Shown here: in pieces, positions 34,057-42,674 of the stretch
Layout of the letters: each line of letters begins with the position of its first letter
Numbering within the stretch: the stretch's first letter is position 1
The notes under the pieces: generated by a model
Seen by the model: the letters and a program-made list of their open reading frames with translations, nothing else
Database searches by the model: none
Told to the model about the DNA's origin: nothing
From: Polluticoccus soli
Lineage (GTDB): Bacteria > Bacteroidota > Bacteroidia > Chitinophagales > Chitinophagaceae
DNA: 64,000 bases
Assembly (NCBI RefSeq): GCF_029269745.1
Contig: NZ_JARJHT010000001.1
Coordinates: 2,294,001-2,358,000, forward strand
Reading direction: 5' to 3'
Made by a program: the position numbers and the translations under genes

Positions 34057-35196
34057 TTACATATGCGATTGTATGATGTCTGCCAGCTGCATGGCCGACA
34101 AGCTACCCAGGGCCACACCCATGCCGCCCATCCTGTAAGCACCAAATATGCGTTTCGAATGTGCCTTCACTATTGGCTGCTTGGTAGCGCCAAAGGCCAT
34201 TATGCCTGCCCAGCGCATTTCAATATGGTAGTGGACCCCGGGGATAATGATATCATGCAGTTTCTGCTCAAGGTCTATTTGTATGAGTGAGTTCAGTGCT
34301 ATATCGGTAGTTGTTTCGCCTTCAAAGTCTAGATTGCGACCTCCGCCTAACAACACGCGTCCGTCTATTTCACGGAAATAATAGTAGCCTTTGTCGAAGT
34401 GATAAACGCCTTTGAACTTCAGCCCGGGTATTGGTTGCGTTACCAATACCTGCCCGCGTCCCGGTGTTACATCCTCGCCTGGTAGCAGCTGTGTGGTAAA
34501 TGCATTAGTACAAAGGCTGAGACTGTTAGTATGAAGCACGAGGTCATTGCCACGTAAAGGGTCGCTGACTGATACAGCAACGTGTGTTTCGTATTCGTCG
34601 AATCGTGTGACCTCCGCTCCGGTCTTGATCTCTATTCCTCTGCTTGTTGCCAGATCAGACAGGGCCCGGAGCATTTTGCCTGTGTGCAGTTCACCCTCGC
34701 AGGTATTCTCGATCAGCGCTTTTGTGTAGTTCTCTGAAAAGCCAAAAGGTTTGATCTTTTGACTGGCCAACCTAAAAGCCGGCTTTTGTGTTATCGGCAG
34801 TAGCAATTCATTTAGTCGGTCTATATGATCTAATGCGCCTAGTTCTGCATTACTTATCAGTTCATAGCTGCCATTTTGGGCATAACCTATCGTGGCATCT
34901 CCCAGACGATTGCGTAGACGCTCCAGGCCTTTTTTGCGCTGGTCAAACAGTTCTACTATCTGTGCTTCACTCGAGTATTGACTATCGTCCAATAATTCGG
35001 TAAGACTGCCCATGCAGGCAAAACCAGCGTTGCGGCTGCTTGCGCCAGTTGGAAGCAATCCGCGTTCTAACACCAATATACGCGCGCCAGGGAAGCGGTC
35101 TTTCAGTTCGATAGCAGTGCTGAGGCCCACTATGCCTGATCCTACTATTATATGGTCGTATTGCAGAAAGCTTTGCTGTTCCCAGTAACTGAGCAT
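34057..35196 (-). CDS. FAD-dependent oxidoreductase (DAO/glycine oxidase-like)
   Basis: A 379-residue flavoprotein. The dinucleotide-binding motif is GSGIVG at 19-24, followed by the second conserved stretch LVLERGLLPTGASSRNAG, typical of the D-amino-acid/sarcosine oxidase (DAO) family. The C-terminus carries the GAYRMGGMGVALGS FAD-contact block. No signal peptide, so it is cytoplasmic. It probably oxidises an amine or amino acid; the substrate is unknown. It is transcribed towards the multihaem cytochrome gene 57 bases downstream, but the two proteins lie in different compartments, so a direct functional link is doubtful. Confidence 0.85.
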   Translation of the reverse strand: MLSYWEQQSFLQYDHIIVGSGIVGLSTAIELKDRFPGARILVLERGLLPTGASSRNAGFACMGSLTELLDDSQYSSEAQIVELFDQRKKGLERLRNRLGDATIGYAQNGSYELISNAELGALDHIDRLNELLLPITQKPAFRLASQKIKPFGFSENYTKALIENTCEGELHTGKMLRALSDLATSRGIEIKTGAEVTRFDEYETHVAVSVSDPLRGNDLVLHTNSLSLCTNAFTTQLLPGEDVTPGRGQVLVTQPIPGLKFKGVYHFDKGYYYFREIDGRVLLGGGRNLDFEGETTTDIALNSLIQIDLEQKLHDIIIPGVHYHIEMRWAGIMAFGATKQPIVKAHSKRIFGAYRMGGMGVALGSLSAMQLADIIQSHM

Positions 35197-35276
35197 GTTG
35201 TCTTATTAGCTATTCAAAAGTGAAGAAATTAAAGTGAAAAAGCTAAAAACAGCCAGAGTTATTGTAATTTGTACGC

Positions 35277-35780
35277 ATGAGATATCTGCTAAGCCTGTTG
35301 CTGGTATTGCCTTTGGGTGCGTTTGCACAATTACAGAAATTCGGGTTTGAGGGATTTCGCAACCACGATTGCATCAATTTTGTGATAAGTCAGTTTGCCA
35401 AAGGCAATGATTCGGTGGTGTGTACGTTGCCGACGAAGATCATGAAACCAGGCACTAAGACTATCTATATTATGAAGACCGACTACTTGAAAAACGTGCC
35501 CGAGCATGTAGGAAACTATGATATAAGGGTAGTGGATGTAGAGCAAGACGCTAAAATGCTGTACCATCAGCAGCAGGATAGTAATGCTGTGATCCTGTAC
35601 CTGAGCGATGGATTGGCCAAACTCTCTTATTGGACCGTTTGGGTAATGCCTATGAATGTGACACGTAAGACTTTTAATAAATACAAGACAGTATTCGACA
35701 ATAGCGGCGGCTTCAAGTCTGTATTTTTCTTCAATGACGCTACCGCCAAATTTACTTTTGACCGAACAGAGTGTTTTTAG
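35277..35780 (+). CDS. Secreted protein of unknown function, 167 aa
   Basis: Signal peptide MRYLLSLLLVLPLGAFAQ followed by a mixed alpha/beta domain of about 145 residues without a motif I know. Three Cys are present in the mature part (HDCINF, VVCTLP, TECF), so a disulfide is possible. It lies between the divergent oxidoreductase gene and the nucleoid-protein gene. The terminal CF could be a truncated strand. No function can be offered. Confidence 0.72.
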   Translation: MRYLLSLLLVLPLGAFAQLQKFGFEGFRNHDCINFVISQFAKGNDSVVCTLPTKIMKPGTKTIYIMKTDYLKNVPEHVGNYDIRVVDVEQDAKMLYHQQQDSNAVILYLSDGLAKLSYWTVWVMPMNVTRKTFNKYKTVFDNSGGFKSVFFFNDATAKFTFDRTECF

Positions 35781-35788
35781 CCACAGGC

Positions 35789-35819
35789 TTTGCCTGCAGC
35801 CTTCTATTCAATAGTTTTG
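35789..35819 (+). promoter_or_regulatory. Promoter of the nucleoid-associated protein gene
   Basis: TTTG (35789-35792) and TAGTTTTG (35812-35819) have a 19-base spacer. The ATG comes four bases after the -7 element, which predicts a leaderless mRNA. Confidence 0.78.
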
Positions 35820-35823
35820 CGCC

Positions 35824-36867
35824 ATGATTGATCTAAGCGGAGCAGTGCTCACTATGCTGTCGGTACACTATGTTGGTAATAAGGGTTTGGGGCAGGAGAT
35901 CGTGGTATCGAAAAAGCCACAAGACCTGCGCGATAGGGACAGGGCTATTATCAAAGATGCATTTCTGAGTAAGTTCCAGGAGAAGCCAGAGCTGTACTCA
36001 TTCCACCACCTCACATCGCTCGATTATAATGAGGTATATAACTACTGCCTTGGTGCGTTGGCGGAGATCACTGACTTTCATAAAAAATCAGCCGACATCG
36101 CAAAGCATCTTCATGAAGCCACTGTGCACCCGAAAGTAAAACCGGGGGAGTTGTATGTGTGTTATTTCGAGGGTTGTGGAGTGAATGGTGCTATGGTGGA
36201 AGCAATCGGGATATTCAAGACAGAAACAAGAACTAATTTCTTTGATCTGAACATCGAAGGCAGCGAGATACAGGGTGAACTGAAAGAAGGTATTGACCTT
36301 GGTAAGTTCGATAAAGCATGCTTAGTATTCCCTACTAACGCAGAACAGGGTTTTGACGTGTTGATACACGATAGTAATAGGGGAGAAGAGGCAGTGTTCT
36401 GGCGTGAGACATTCCTGAGCGTAATGCCGCAGGCCAATGAATATTTCCAGACCAACCAGTTCATGAATCTCACCAAGCAGTTTATTGCCAAGCAGATACC
36501 GCAGGAGTTTGAAATGGAACGGACAGACCAGATCGATCTATTGAACAAATCGGTTGAATACTTCCGCGCTAATGAATCCTTCAATAAAGAAGATTTTGAG
36601 AAGACCGTGTTCCAGGAAAGTGGGCTGATCCGATCTTTCCAGCAGTTTGGCGAGAGCTTTTCTGAAGCCAATGATTTCGAATTGCCAGAGCGATTTGATA
36701 TTTCAACGCAGGCGGTTAAGAAGCAGGCGCGAGTTTTTAAGAGCGTGCTTAAGCTAGATAAGAACTTCCATATCTACATACATGGCGATCGCGACATGAT
36801 CGAAAAAGGGTATGATGCTGCCGTAGGAAAACACTACTACAAGATCTACTTTGAAGAAGAGACCTAG
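35824..36867 (+). CDS. Nucleoid-associated protein, YejK/NdpA (NA37) family
   Basis: A 347-residue protein of the NA37 family, whose E. coli member YejK binds the nucleoid and has been linked to topoisomerase activity. Support: full family length, the IDLSGAVLTMLSVHYVGNKG start, the GxFxTETRTNF-like block (IGIFKTETRTNFFDLNIEG), and the conserved ANEYFQTNQFMNLTKQFIAK and YFRANESFNKEDFEK segments. Cytoplasmic, no signal peptide. It has a strong promoter immediately before the ATG. Its stop codon shares the CTAG tetranucleotide with the stop of the convergent 76-residue gene. Confidence 0.85.
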   Translation: MIDLSGAVLTMLSVHYVGNKGLGQEIVVSKKPQDLRDRDRAIIKDAFLSKFQEKPELYSFHHLTSLDYNEVYNYCLGALAEITDFHKKSADIAKHLHEATVHPKVKPGELYVCYFEGCGVNGAMVEAIGIFKTETRTNFFDLNIEGSEIQGELKEGIDLGKFDKACLVFPTNAEQGFDVLIHDSNRGEEAVFWRETFLSVMPQANEYFQTNQFMNLTKQFIAKQIPQEFEMERTDQIDLLNKSVEYFRANESFNKEDFEKTVFQESGLIRSFQQFGESFSEANDFELPERFDISTQAVKKQARVFKSVLKLDKNFHIYIHGDRDMIEKGYDAAVGKHYYKIYFEEET

Positions 36868-37094
36868 GTCATGTGCTTGAACTGGAGCATTTCTTCCAGT
36901 CGGCCGAAGTCAGCATCCCTGTCCGACGAAAAGCGATAATTCCATTCAAATGATTGCTTTTCATTGAACTGGAAAATAATGGTGTAGTTAAAACCACTTG
37001 TTTCCTTGCTGATCGACTTTACATGTTCGATGTTTACTGCCATGTTGTGTATTCGGTACTTGGGATCTTGCTGTGAGCTCACAAATGTTGCCAT
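36864..37094 (-). CDS. Hypothetical protein, 76 aa
   Basis: A small cytoplasmic protein with no signal peptide or membrane segment; it looks like a compact alpha/beta domain (KSISKETSGFNYTIIFQFNE; DADFGRLEEMLQF). It ends by sharing CTAG with the stop of the nucleoid-protein gene. That tight fit, plus clean coding structure and an ATG start, supports a real gene. No homologue comes to mind. Confidence 0.6.
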   Translation of the reverse strand: MATFVSSQQDPKYRIHNMAVNIEHVKSISKETSGFNYTIIFQFNEKQSFEWNYRFSSDRDADFGRLEEMLQFKHMT

Positions 37095-37458
37095 TGTAAT
37101 TATGTTTAAGCCGTACTGGTATTGCCTTGTCTAAAATGCGGTGTTGGGGAAAGTTATTCCCCTGTTTGTCTAATATGCTATCTACTAACTAATTTCCGGT
37201 ATGCTCCGGTTTATCTGTTCCTATCGAATTGAAATGCGCTGTGGGATGCATTATGGCCATTTTTTGTGTTCAGAAGTCGGTTCTATATATGTTACGACAT
37301 GATATAGAATGTTAAAAGCGTGCCACTGAGCTATGGTATATGAAAAAATACGAGAGCGCGCGCTTCTAAAGGCGTAACTTCACCGTTCTGATTTCCTGAT
37401 CTGCAAGTTTCCCCTCCTGGTTCTGCTTCCATTTCATATAAAACTTTCAGGCTCAAAA
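37095..37458. other. Long intergenic region upstream of the RRM gene
   Basis: The region has no open frame worth calling. It contains a near-perfect direct repeat, TTGTCTAAAATGC (37127-37139) and TTGTCTAATATGC (37166-37178), flanking the dyad GGGGAA/TTCCCC (37146-37162). A G/C-alternating stretch (GAGAGCGCGCGC near 37352) may form structure. A long 5' leader for the RRM gene is possible, as for cold-regulated RNA-binding proteins in other bacteria. No clear TAnnTTTG is seen near the RRM start. Confidence 0.5.
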
Positions 37459-37701
37459 ATGAATATAGTGATAAGCAATATGGATAGCCATACGACTGCT
37501 GCAGATGTACAGGTATTATTAAAAGAATTTGGTGAGATAACAGTGCGACAGATCAGGTCAGTTGTACACGCCTCCGGAAAATTGCAAACCTCAGCCCACG
37601 TGCAGACAGATGATCGTACTACTGGCGAGCAGATCATAGCTAAGTTGAACAAGACAGAGGTGGATGGCAATGTGATAGGGGTTAAAGAGGCAAAGCGCTA
37701 A
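37459..37701 (+). CDS. Small RRM-type RNA-binding protein
   Basis: An 80-residue protein that is essentially one RNA-recognition motif. RNP2-like MNIVISNMD at the N-terminus is followed by a helix (TTAADVQVLLKEFGEI). An RNP1-like strand (QTSAHVQT) is weak in aromatics, and a second helix (TGEQIIAKLNKTEV) leads to the closing DGNVIGVKEAKR strand. Single-RRM proteins occur in cyanobacteria and Bacteroidota and bind mRNA, often under cold or stress. The missing aromatic residues of RNP1 suggest altered or weak RNA binding. The next gene starts three bases after the stop, so the two are co-translated. Confidence 0.75.
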   Translation: MNIVISNMDSHTTAADVQVLLKEFGEITVRQIRSVVHASGKLQTSAHVQTDDRTTGEQIIAKLNKTEVDGNVIGVKEAKR

Positions 37702-37704
37702 GTC

Positions 37705-37944
37705 ATGTCATCGCCAGTCCAGTTAGTGTTCGACAAGATCCGCGAGATAAGTGCACGTGGAATTGATCCACGACCATTCATTCACTTCGAGGAGTTACGT
37801 TCTGAGCTGCGGATCAGTGCCGATGCACTCGGTCCGCTACTGGTGCATTTAAAGAAAATGGGCGTGATCATTTTCGACCGAAAAGCAATGACCGCAATAA
37901 AACTTACCTTATTAGGCCTGCAATCGGAATACCATCCTGACTAG
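37705..37944 (+). CDS. Small winged-helix-like protein, 79 aa, partner of the RRM gene
   Basis: A 79-residue protein of helical character (QLVFDKIREISARGIDPRPF; FEELRSELRISADALGPLLV) ending with a beta-like pair (GVIIFDRKAMTAIKLT), which fits a winged helix-turn-helix layout. No recognised family. It begins three bases after the RRM gene stop and its own stop shares CTAG with the convergent ACMSD gene. The tight coupling suggests the two small proteins work together, perhaps in post-transcriptional control, but this is inference. Confidence 0.62.
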   Translation: MSSPVQLVFDKIREISARGIDPRPFIHFEELRSELRISADALGPLLVHLKKMGVIIFDRKAMTAIKLTLLGLQSEYHPD

Positions 37945-38963
37945 TGTGAAGCGATCACTTTTAGATCCTTGTCGATTCCCATCCAGTCAAGCGCGTTTTG
38001 GAAAAGCAGCTTATCTTTAGTTGCAGGTGAAAGGTTCGCCATGCTGTCTATCAGGTGGCCCGGATGGTGTTCGCCAAGCGGGAACGGATAGTCACTGCCA
38101 AGGCATACCTTATTCTCACCCATCACATCTATGATGTAGTCCATTGCTTTGGGGTAATGCACCAGCGAGTCGATCCAGAACTTGCCCAGGTATTCACGAG
38201 GGTTTACGTTATTATCGATCGCAACGAGGTCTGGGCGCACATTGAATCCATGCTCGATACGGCCTATTGTAAAGGGGAAGCTGCCACCACCGTGTGCAAA
38301 TGCCACACGTAGTTTGGGATATTTCTCGAAGATGCCACCAAAGATCATTGATGCGATAGCACGGGCAGTTTCAGCAGGCATACCCACAAGCCATGGCAGC
38401 CAATACCTTCCCATATCGTTTTCGCCCATCATCTCCCATGGATGGACAAATATGCAGCATCCCAATTCTTCGGCAGCCTGCCAGAAGGGATGGAACTTTG
38501 GTTCGCTCAGGTTCAGGTTGTTTATGTTAGAGCCAATTTCCAATCCCGGCATTTTCAACTCTTTAACGCAGCGTTCCATTTCTTTGATGGCGAGGTCCAC
38601 ATCTTGCAGAGGCACAGTGCCGAGGCCAACAAACCGTTCCGGGTGGTGTGCGCAGCATTGAGCAATATGATCGTTGAAGAAACGGGATGTTTCCAGCCCG
38701 TGTTCGGGCTTTGCCCAGTAGTTGAACAGTACAGGGATGGTCGACAATACCTGCACGCTCACCTCGGTCATATCCATTTCCTTCGTACGCACAGCAGGAT
38801 CCCAGCAGTTGTGTTCCACCTCGCGGAAAAACTTGTCGCCTTTGATCATGCGGGCGCAGCAAGGTTTGTGGTGTTCCAGGTGTATGAAATCGCCGTAGCC
38901 AAACTTCTTGAACCAGTCTGGTATGTGCTCCGGCATTATGTGCGTATGTATGTCGATCTTCAT
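37941..38963 (-). CDS. 2-Amino-3-carboxymuconate-6-semialdehyde decarboxylase (ACMSD)-like amidohydrolase
   Basis: A 340-residue metal-dependent amidohydrolase-family decarboxylase. Zinc ligands are the N-terminal HTH (MKIDIHTHIMPEH), the central His in CCIFVHPWEMM, and the Asp in KVCLGSDYPFPLGE. FAHGGGSFPFTIGRIEHGF is typical of ACMSD. The enzyme diverts the tryptophan breakdown product ACMS away from quinolinate. No kyn genes adjoin it; a thiolase of aromatic-type pathways lies 0.7 kb upstream. The ATG at 38963 is preferred to an in-frame TTG two codons upstream. The 3' end overlaps the convergent gene stop by four bases. Confidence 0.88.
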   Translation of the reverse strand: MKIDIHTHIMPEHIPDWFKKFGYGDFIHLEHHKPCCARMIKGDKFFREVEHNCWDPAVRTKEMDMTEVSVQVLSTIPVLFNYWAKPEHGLETSRFFNDHIAQCCAHHPERFVGLGTVPLQDVDLAIKEMERCVKELKMPGLEIGSNINNLNLSEPKFHPFWQAAEELGCCIFVHPWEMMGENDMGRYWLPWLVGMPAETARAIASMIFGGIFEKYPKLRVAFAHGGGSFPFTIGRIEHGFNVRPDLVAIDNNVNPREYLGKFWIDSLVHYPKAMDYIIDVMGENKVCLGSDYPFPLGEHHPGHLIDSMANLSPATKDKLLFQNALDWMGIDKDLKVIASH

Positions 38964-38971
38964 TGTCAAGA

Positions 38972-39649
38972 TTAATTTGTTTGAACTAAACCCTTCCCTG
39001 CGAGTTCCTTATAGTGGGCATATGTCATTATGATCTCATTCCACTCTTCAGAAATAGCGCCGTCGAAGGGGCCACATCTGGATTCCAGTGTATTCAAATA
39101 TTGTTCCGCCTTTTTACTGCCTGAAACATAGGACCAGAAGAGTAAATAGGCAAAGTTGATGGTGGTGTCAGAATTGTTTCCTGGCTTATAGTTTTGATAA
39201 TTCGTGATGACCCGCTGTATTTCTTTATCGGAATATCTCCTGTGATTACTAAGGTAATAATCGAGCTCTTTTATTGTATTACCCTCATAGTAGAGCTTAG
39301 AGATATAGAAGGGCACAGTGTTGAATTCATAGTTCTTTCCTATAGGCCAGTTGCGAAGCGTGGATACGATAAGCGTGTCGTTAGACTTTACCAGGGTACA
39401 ACTTTGTGTAGCGTCCCATTCTCCAATTATTTTTTCAGTTCGACAGTCATACAAAAGGAACTCAGAAAAAACATTACCATTTTCAGTATACCCCCCACAC
39501 ATGACAATTGTGCCTCCATTAAAGCTAAAGGTTTTAGCGGGCTTCGTTACATTTCCAATGATGGTGCCCGAAGGACAAATGCAGTTCTGTTGCCCGCGGA
39601 CATATCCTGAGAACAGTATAAAAAATAACAAAGCAAAACGGTACGGCAT
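38972..39649 (-). CDS. Secreted protein of unknown function, 225 aa
   Basis: Signal peptide (MPYRFALLFFILFSGYVRGQ) followed by a Cys-containing N-terminal segment (QNCICPSG), then beta-type sequence (SFNGGTIVMCGGYTENGNV) and a helical C-terminal half (FAYLLFWSYVSGSKKAEQYL). It resembles other orphan Bacteroidota secreted proteins. It lies eight bases before the ACMSD gene start and follows the thiolase gene closely, so it may be in one transcript with them. Function unknown. Confidence 0.75.
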   Translation of the reverse strand: MPYRFALLFFILFSGYVRGQQNCICPSGTIIGNVTKPAKTFSFNGGTIVMCGGYTENGNVFSEFLLYDCRTEKIIGEWDATQSCTLVKSNDTLIVSTLRNWPIGKNYEFNTVPFYISKLYYEGNTIKELDYYLSNHRRYSDKEIQRVITNYQNYKPGNNSDTTINFAYLLFWSYVSGSKKAEQYLNTLESRCGPFDGAISEEWNEIIMTYAHYKELAGKGLVQTN

Positions 39650-39656
39650 AACGTAG

Positions 39657-40856
39657 TTATACTGCTTCGTAAATAATAGCTGCGCCCTGGCCTACGCCAA
39701 TGCACATCGTAGCTAAACCATATTTACCACCACGGCGCTTCAGTTCGTGCAGTAGAGTAGCGGTAATGCGTGCACCACTACAGCCCAGCGGGTGACCGAT
39801 CGCAATTGCGCCGCCGTTCACATTTACTTTCTCTTCGTCAAGGCCGAGCTCCTGCATACAAGGGATGCCTTGCGCTGCAAATGCTTCGTTCAGTTCAATT
39901 AGATCCAGATCGCTGGCTTGCAGACCTGCACGTTTCAGTGCTTTTTGAGTAGCAGGTACCGGACCAATGCCCATTATAGCAGGATCAACACCAGCTATTG
40001 CCATGCTCTTGATCTTAGCGATCGGTTTTAGATTGTATTTCTTTACAGCTTCTTCCGATGCCAGCAGTAGTGCAGCAGCGCCATCGTTGATGCCGCTAGA
40101 GTTACCCGCTGTAACGGTGCCGTCTTTTTTGAAGGCGGGTTTCAACGTGGCCAGTTTCTCCAACGTTGTTTCGCGTGGATGTTCATCGGTGTCGAACACC
40201 ATAGTTTTACCCTTGCCCAGGTCAACAGCCACGGGCGAGATCTCGTCTTTGAATTTACCAGAGGCTTGTGCCGCGAAATACTTTTGCTGGCTTTTCAAGC
40301 CGAAAGCATCCTGAGCTTCGCGACTCACTTTATAGCGTTCCGCAACGTTCTCCGCAGTTTCACCCATGGTGAACGGATAGTAGTTGTCCTTATTGAATTT
40401 CTTGTTGATGAAGCGCCAACCCATAGTAGTATCGAATACTTCCGGGTTACGCGCAAACGGCCCTTCTGCTTTGGCCATTACAAACGGGGCACGCGTCATG
40501 CTTTCTACACCACCGGCAATGTACATTTCACCATCACCGCACATGATAGCACGCGATGCATCCATAATGGCTTGCAGGCCAGAAGCACACAACCTGTTCA
40601 CAGTATTACCGCCAACAGTAGTTGGAAGGCCAGCCAGCAATGCTGCCATACGTGCTACGTTGCGGTTGTCTTCGCCAGCCTGGTTAGCAGCGCCAGCTAT
40701 TACATCCTCGATCTCGTTCACATCGATTGAAGGATTGCGTTCTACGAGTGATTTGATTACGTGAGCTAACAGATCATCCGGACGTACTGTTGACAAGCTG
40801 CCTCCATATTTACCAACCGGGGTTCTTACTGCATCTACTATATAAACCGTTTTCAT
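39657..40856 (-). CDS. Acetyl-CoA acyltransferase (thiolase), beta-ketoadipyl-CoA type
   Basis: A 399-residue degradative thiolase. The acyl-accepting Cys is in [11 protein letters not shown], the His and second Cys are in [16 protein letters not shown] and [11 protein letters not shown], and NEAFAAQG is present. The N-terminal [20 protein letters not shown] matches beta-ketoadipyl-CoA thiolases (PcaF/PaaJ) better than PhaA/AtoB types. That points to the last step of aromatic-acid or phenylacetate breakdown (yielding acetyl-CoA and succinyl-CoA), but generic 3-ketoacyl thiolases cannot be excluded. It precedes two genes in the same direction, including ACMSD, and follows a methionine-lyase-like gene. 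Confidence 0.9.
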   Translation of the reverse strand: MKTVYIVDAVRTPVGKYGGSLSTVRPDDLLAHVIKSLVERNPSIDVNEIEDVIAGAANQAGEDNRNVARMAALLAGLPTTVGGNTVNRLCASGLQAIMDASRAIMCGDGEMYIAGGVESMTRAPFVMAKAEGPFARNPEVFDTTMGWRFINKKFNKDNYYPFTMGETAENVAERYKVSREAQDAFGLKSQQKYFAAQASGKFKDEISPVAVDLGKGKTMVFDTDEHPRETTLEKLATLKPAFKKDGTVTAGNSSGINDGAAALLLASEEAVKKYNLKPIAKIKSMAIAGVDPAIMGIGPVPATQKALKRAGLQASDLDLIELNEAFAAQGIPCMQELGLDEEKVNVNGGAIAIGHPLGCSGARITATLLHELKRRGGKYGLATMCIGVGQGAAIIYEAV

Positions 40857-40867
40857 TATTGTATGTG

Positions 40868-42088
40868 TTATTGTAAAGCTTGTTTGAGATCGTTTAATAT
40901 ATCTTCAATATTTTCCAGGCCTACACTCATGCGGATAAGTCCGTCAGTAATACCAAAGCGTACCCGGTCTTCCGGTTTTACGCCAACGTGCGTTGTTGAG
41001 GCAGGGTGTGAAACGAGTGTGTCGCACGTGCCGAGTGAAACAGCATTGGTACATACTTTCAGGCTGTTGATAAATTTCAATCCTGCATCGTACCCGCCTT
41101 TCAACTCAAAGCTGAGCATAGCGCCCGCATGTTTCATTTGCTTTTTGCTGGTTGCATGGTCGGGGTGTGAAGCCAGACCAAGGTAGTTGACGCGCGCAAC
41201 TGCTTCGTGCTGTTCCAGGAAGTTGGCCACTTGTTCTGCATTGCTACAATGGCGCTGCATACGCAGGCTGAATGTTCTCAATCCATTTGTAAGTAAATAG
41301 GCTTCGAATGCATTGCTATTACCGCCGAGCAGCCTGTGTGTTTTGGTTACCACGCCATTCATCTTCTCCAGATCGCGACCGACCACGATACCGCCCACTG
41401 CCGTACCATGACCATTCAGGAACTTAGTTGTCGAGTGCATCACATAATCTACCGCGTACTTAAATGGCTGTTGCAGGTACGGTGTTGCGAAAGTGTTGTC
41501 TGCACAAACAATCAGGTTATGCTTTTTGCCTAATGCTGCGGATGCTTCAAGATCGATGCATTGCAGGGTAGGGTTGGCTGGTGTTTCGAGGTACATCAGC
41601 TTTATCGTGTTGTCAGCCTTTATAGCTTCTTCAACTGCACTCAGGTTATGGAAATCAAGGATTGTACTGTTGATGCCCAGTGATGGCAGGATCTTGTCGA
41701 GCATTTCCTGGGTGCCACCATACAATGACTGGTGAGTGATGATGGTATCACCCACTTTCAGGTTGCTGAGCAGCATGGTGGTGATGGTTGCCATGCCCGA
41801 TGAGTGAAGAATTGCTTTGAGCTTCAGTGGTTCGCCAGTTGCATCTTTCAAACCGAAAGCTTCGAGCAACGCGATCTTGTCTTCAGCCTCGTTGATAGTG
41901 GGGTTGCCAAAGCGACCGTAGATATAACCAGGTTCTTCGTTCCTGAAAACAGCCACACCTTGTTCAGCGCTTTCGAAAGTATAAGTACTGGAGGCGTAGA
42001 TCGGCGTCAGGTGCGCGCGGTTACTTTCGGTCTTGTGTCCACCATGAATGCAGAGCGTGTCAAAGCCACAGTTTTTCTCATCAGTCAT
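40868..42088 (-). CDS. Cys/Met-metabolism PLP enzyme (methionine gamma-lyase or cystathionine gamma-synthase type)
   Basis: A 406-residue fold-type I PLP enzyme. The Schiff-base Lys is in [21 protein letters not shown] contacts include [14 protein letters not shown] and the Asp of [11 protein letters not shown], and the active-site Tyr pair is in [10 protein letters not shown]. The family acts on methionine, cystathionine or O-acylhomoserine. The sequence alone does not settle which; the length and the [15 protein letters not shown] block fit methionine gamma-lyase and cystathionine synthases equally. It is divergent from the DinB gene and 11 bases upstream of the thiolase gene. Confidence 0.88.
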   Translation of the reverse strand: MTDEKNCGFDTLCIHGGHKTESNRAHLTPIYASSTYTFESAEQGVAVFRNEEPGYIYGRFGNPTINEAEDKIALLEAFGLKDATGEPLKLKAILHSSGMATITTMLLSNLKVGDTIITHQSLYGGTQEMLDKILPSLGINSTILDFHNLSAVEEAIKADNTIKLMYLETPANPTLQCIDLEASAALGKKHNLIVCADNTFATPYLQQPFKYAVDYVMHSTTKFLNGHGTAVGGIVVGRDLEKMNGVVTKTHRLLGGNSNAFEAYLLTNGLRTFSLRMQRHCSNAEQVANFLEQHEAVARVNYLGLASHPDHATSKKQMKHAGAMLSFELKGGYDAGLKFINSLKVCTNAVSLGTCDTLVSHPASTTHVGVKPEDRVRFGITDGLIRMSVGLENIEDILNDLKQALQ

Positions 42089-42131
42089 AAACAGACTTCT
42101 TATTTTAGTGGATGCAAAGTTAAGAGATTAG

Positions 42132-42620
42132 ATGAAGGAACTATTGTTGCAATATGCTAAATATAATGTGTGGGCCAATAAGCGGCTCATAGAGGTAATA
42201 ACCAAGCTGGAGGCAGAGCATAGCGAAAAGGAGATCGTTAGCAGTTTCCCGTCTGTTAATGCTACCGCAATGCATATATGGTGCGCAGAGGCGATCTGGC
42301 TTCAGCGATTAAACCTGGTGGAACAGCCGGTATGGATGGAGAATGTATTTACGGGAAGCTTTGAGGAAGCTCTTATCGAATGGATAAAAACATCTGAGGG
42401 GTTGGTCGCATTTGTAGAAAAGCAATTCGACGACCGAGGATTTGAGCACGTATTACAGTATTACAATCTTCAGAAACGGCCCATGAAGCTGTCTGTGTTT
42501 ACTGTGCTCACCCATGCGCTCAACCATTCGAGCTACCATAGAGGACAATTGGTGACTATGCTTCGGCAGCTAGGTGTAACCAAGATGCCTTCTCTCGATC
42601 TGGTTCAATACGTGGGGTAA
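42132..42620 (+). CDS. DinB-family protein
   Basis: A 162-residue four-helix protein of the DinB/YfiT metalloenzyme superfamily. The metal-binding histidines are seen in NATAMHIWCAEAIWLQRLNL and VLTHALNHSSYHRGQLVTML, the latter being the conserved HxxxHRGQ motif. Many members are thiol-dependent transferases (bacillithiol or mycothiol S-transferases); Bacteroidota often make bacillithiol, so such a role is plausible. It is encoded alone, divergent from the PLP lyase and closed by a strong terminator. Confidence 0.88.
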   Translation: MKELLLQYAKYNVWANKRLIEVITKLEAEHSEKEIVSSFPSVNATAMHIWCAEAIWLQRLNLVEQPVWMENVFTGSFEEALIEWIKTSEGLVAFVEKQFDDRGFEHVLQYYNLQKRPMKLSVFTVLTHALNHSSYHRGQLVTMLRQLGVTKMPSLDLVQYVG

Positions 42621-42623
42621 ATA

Positions 42624-42653
42624 AAAAAAGAGTTCAATTACGAACTCTTTTTT
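42624..42653. terminator. Bidirectional terminator between dinB-like gene and small minus-strand gene
   Basis: A perfect 12-bp stem AAAAAAGAGTTC (42624-42635) with GAACTCTTTTTT (42642-42653) around AATTAC. It has A and T runs on both sides, so it can serve both converging transcripts. Confidence 0.92.
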
Positions 42654-42674
42654 GCGTCATTGTCCCGGCATTCT

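Noticed and set aside
42132-42620. DinB-like gene as part of a DNA-damage (SOS) operon
   Set aside because: No LexA-type palindrome is seen upstream, and the family name reflects homology rather than SOS control.
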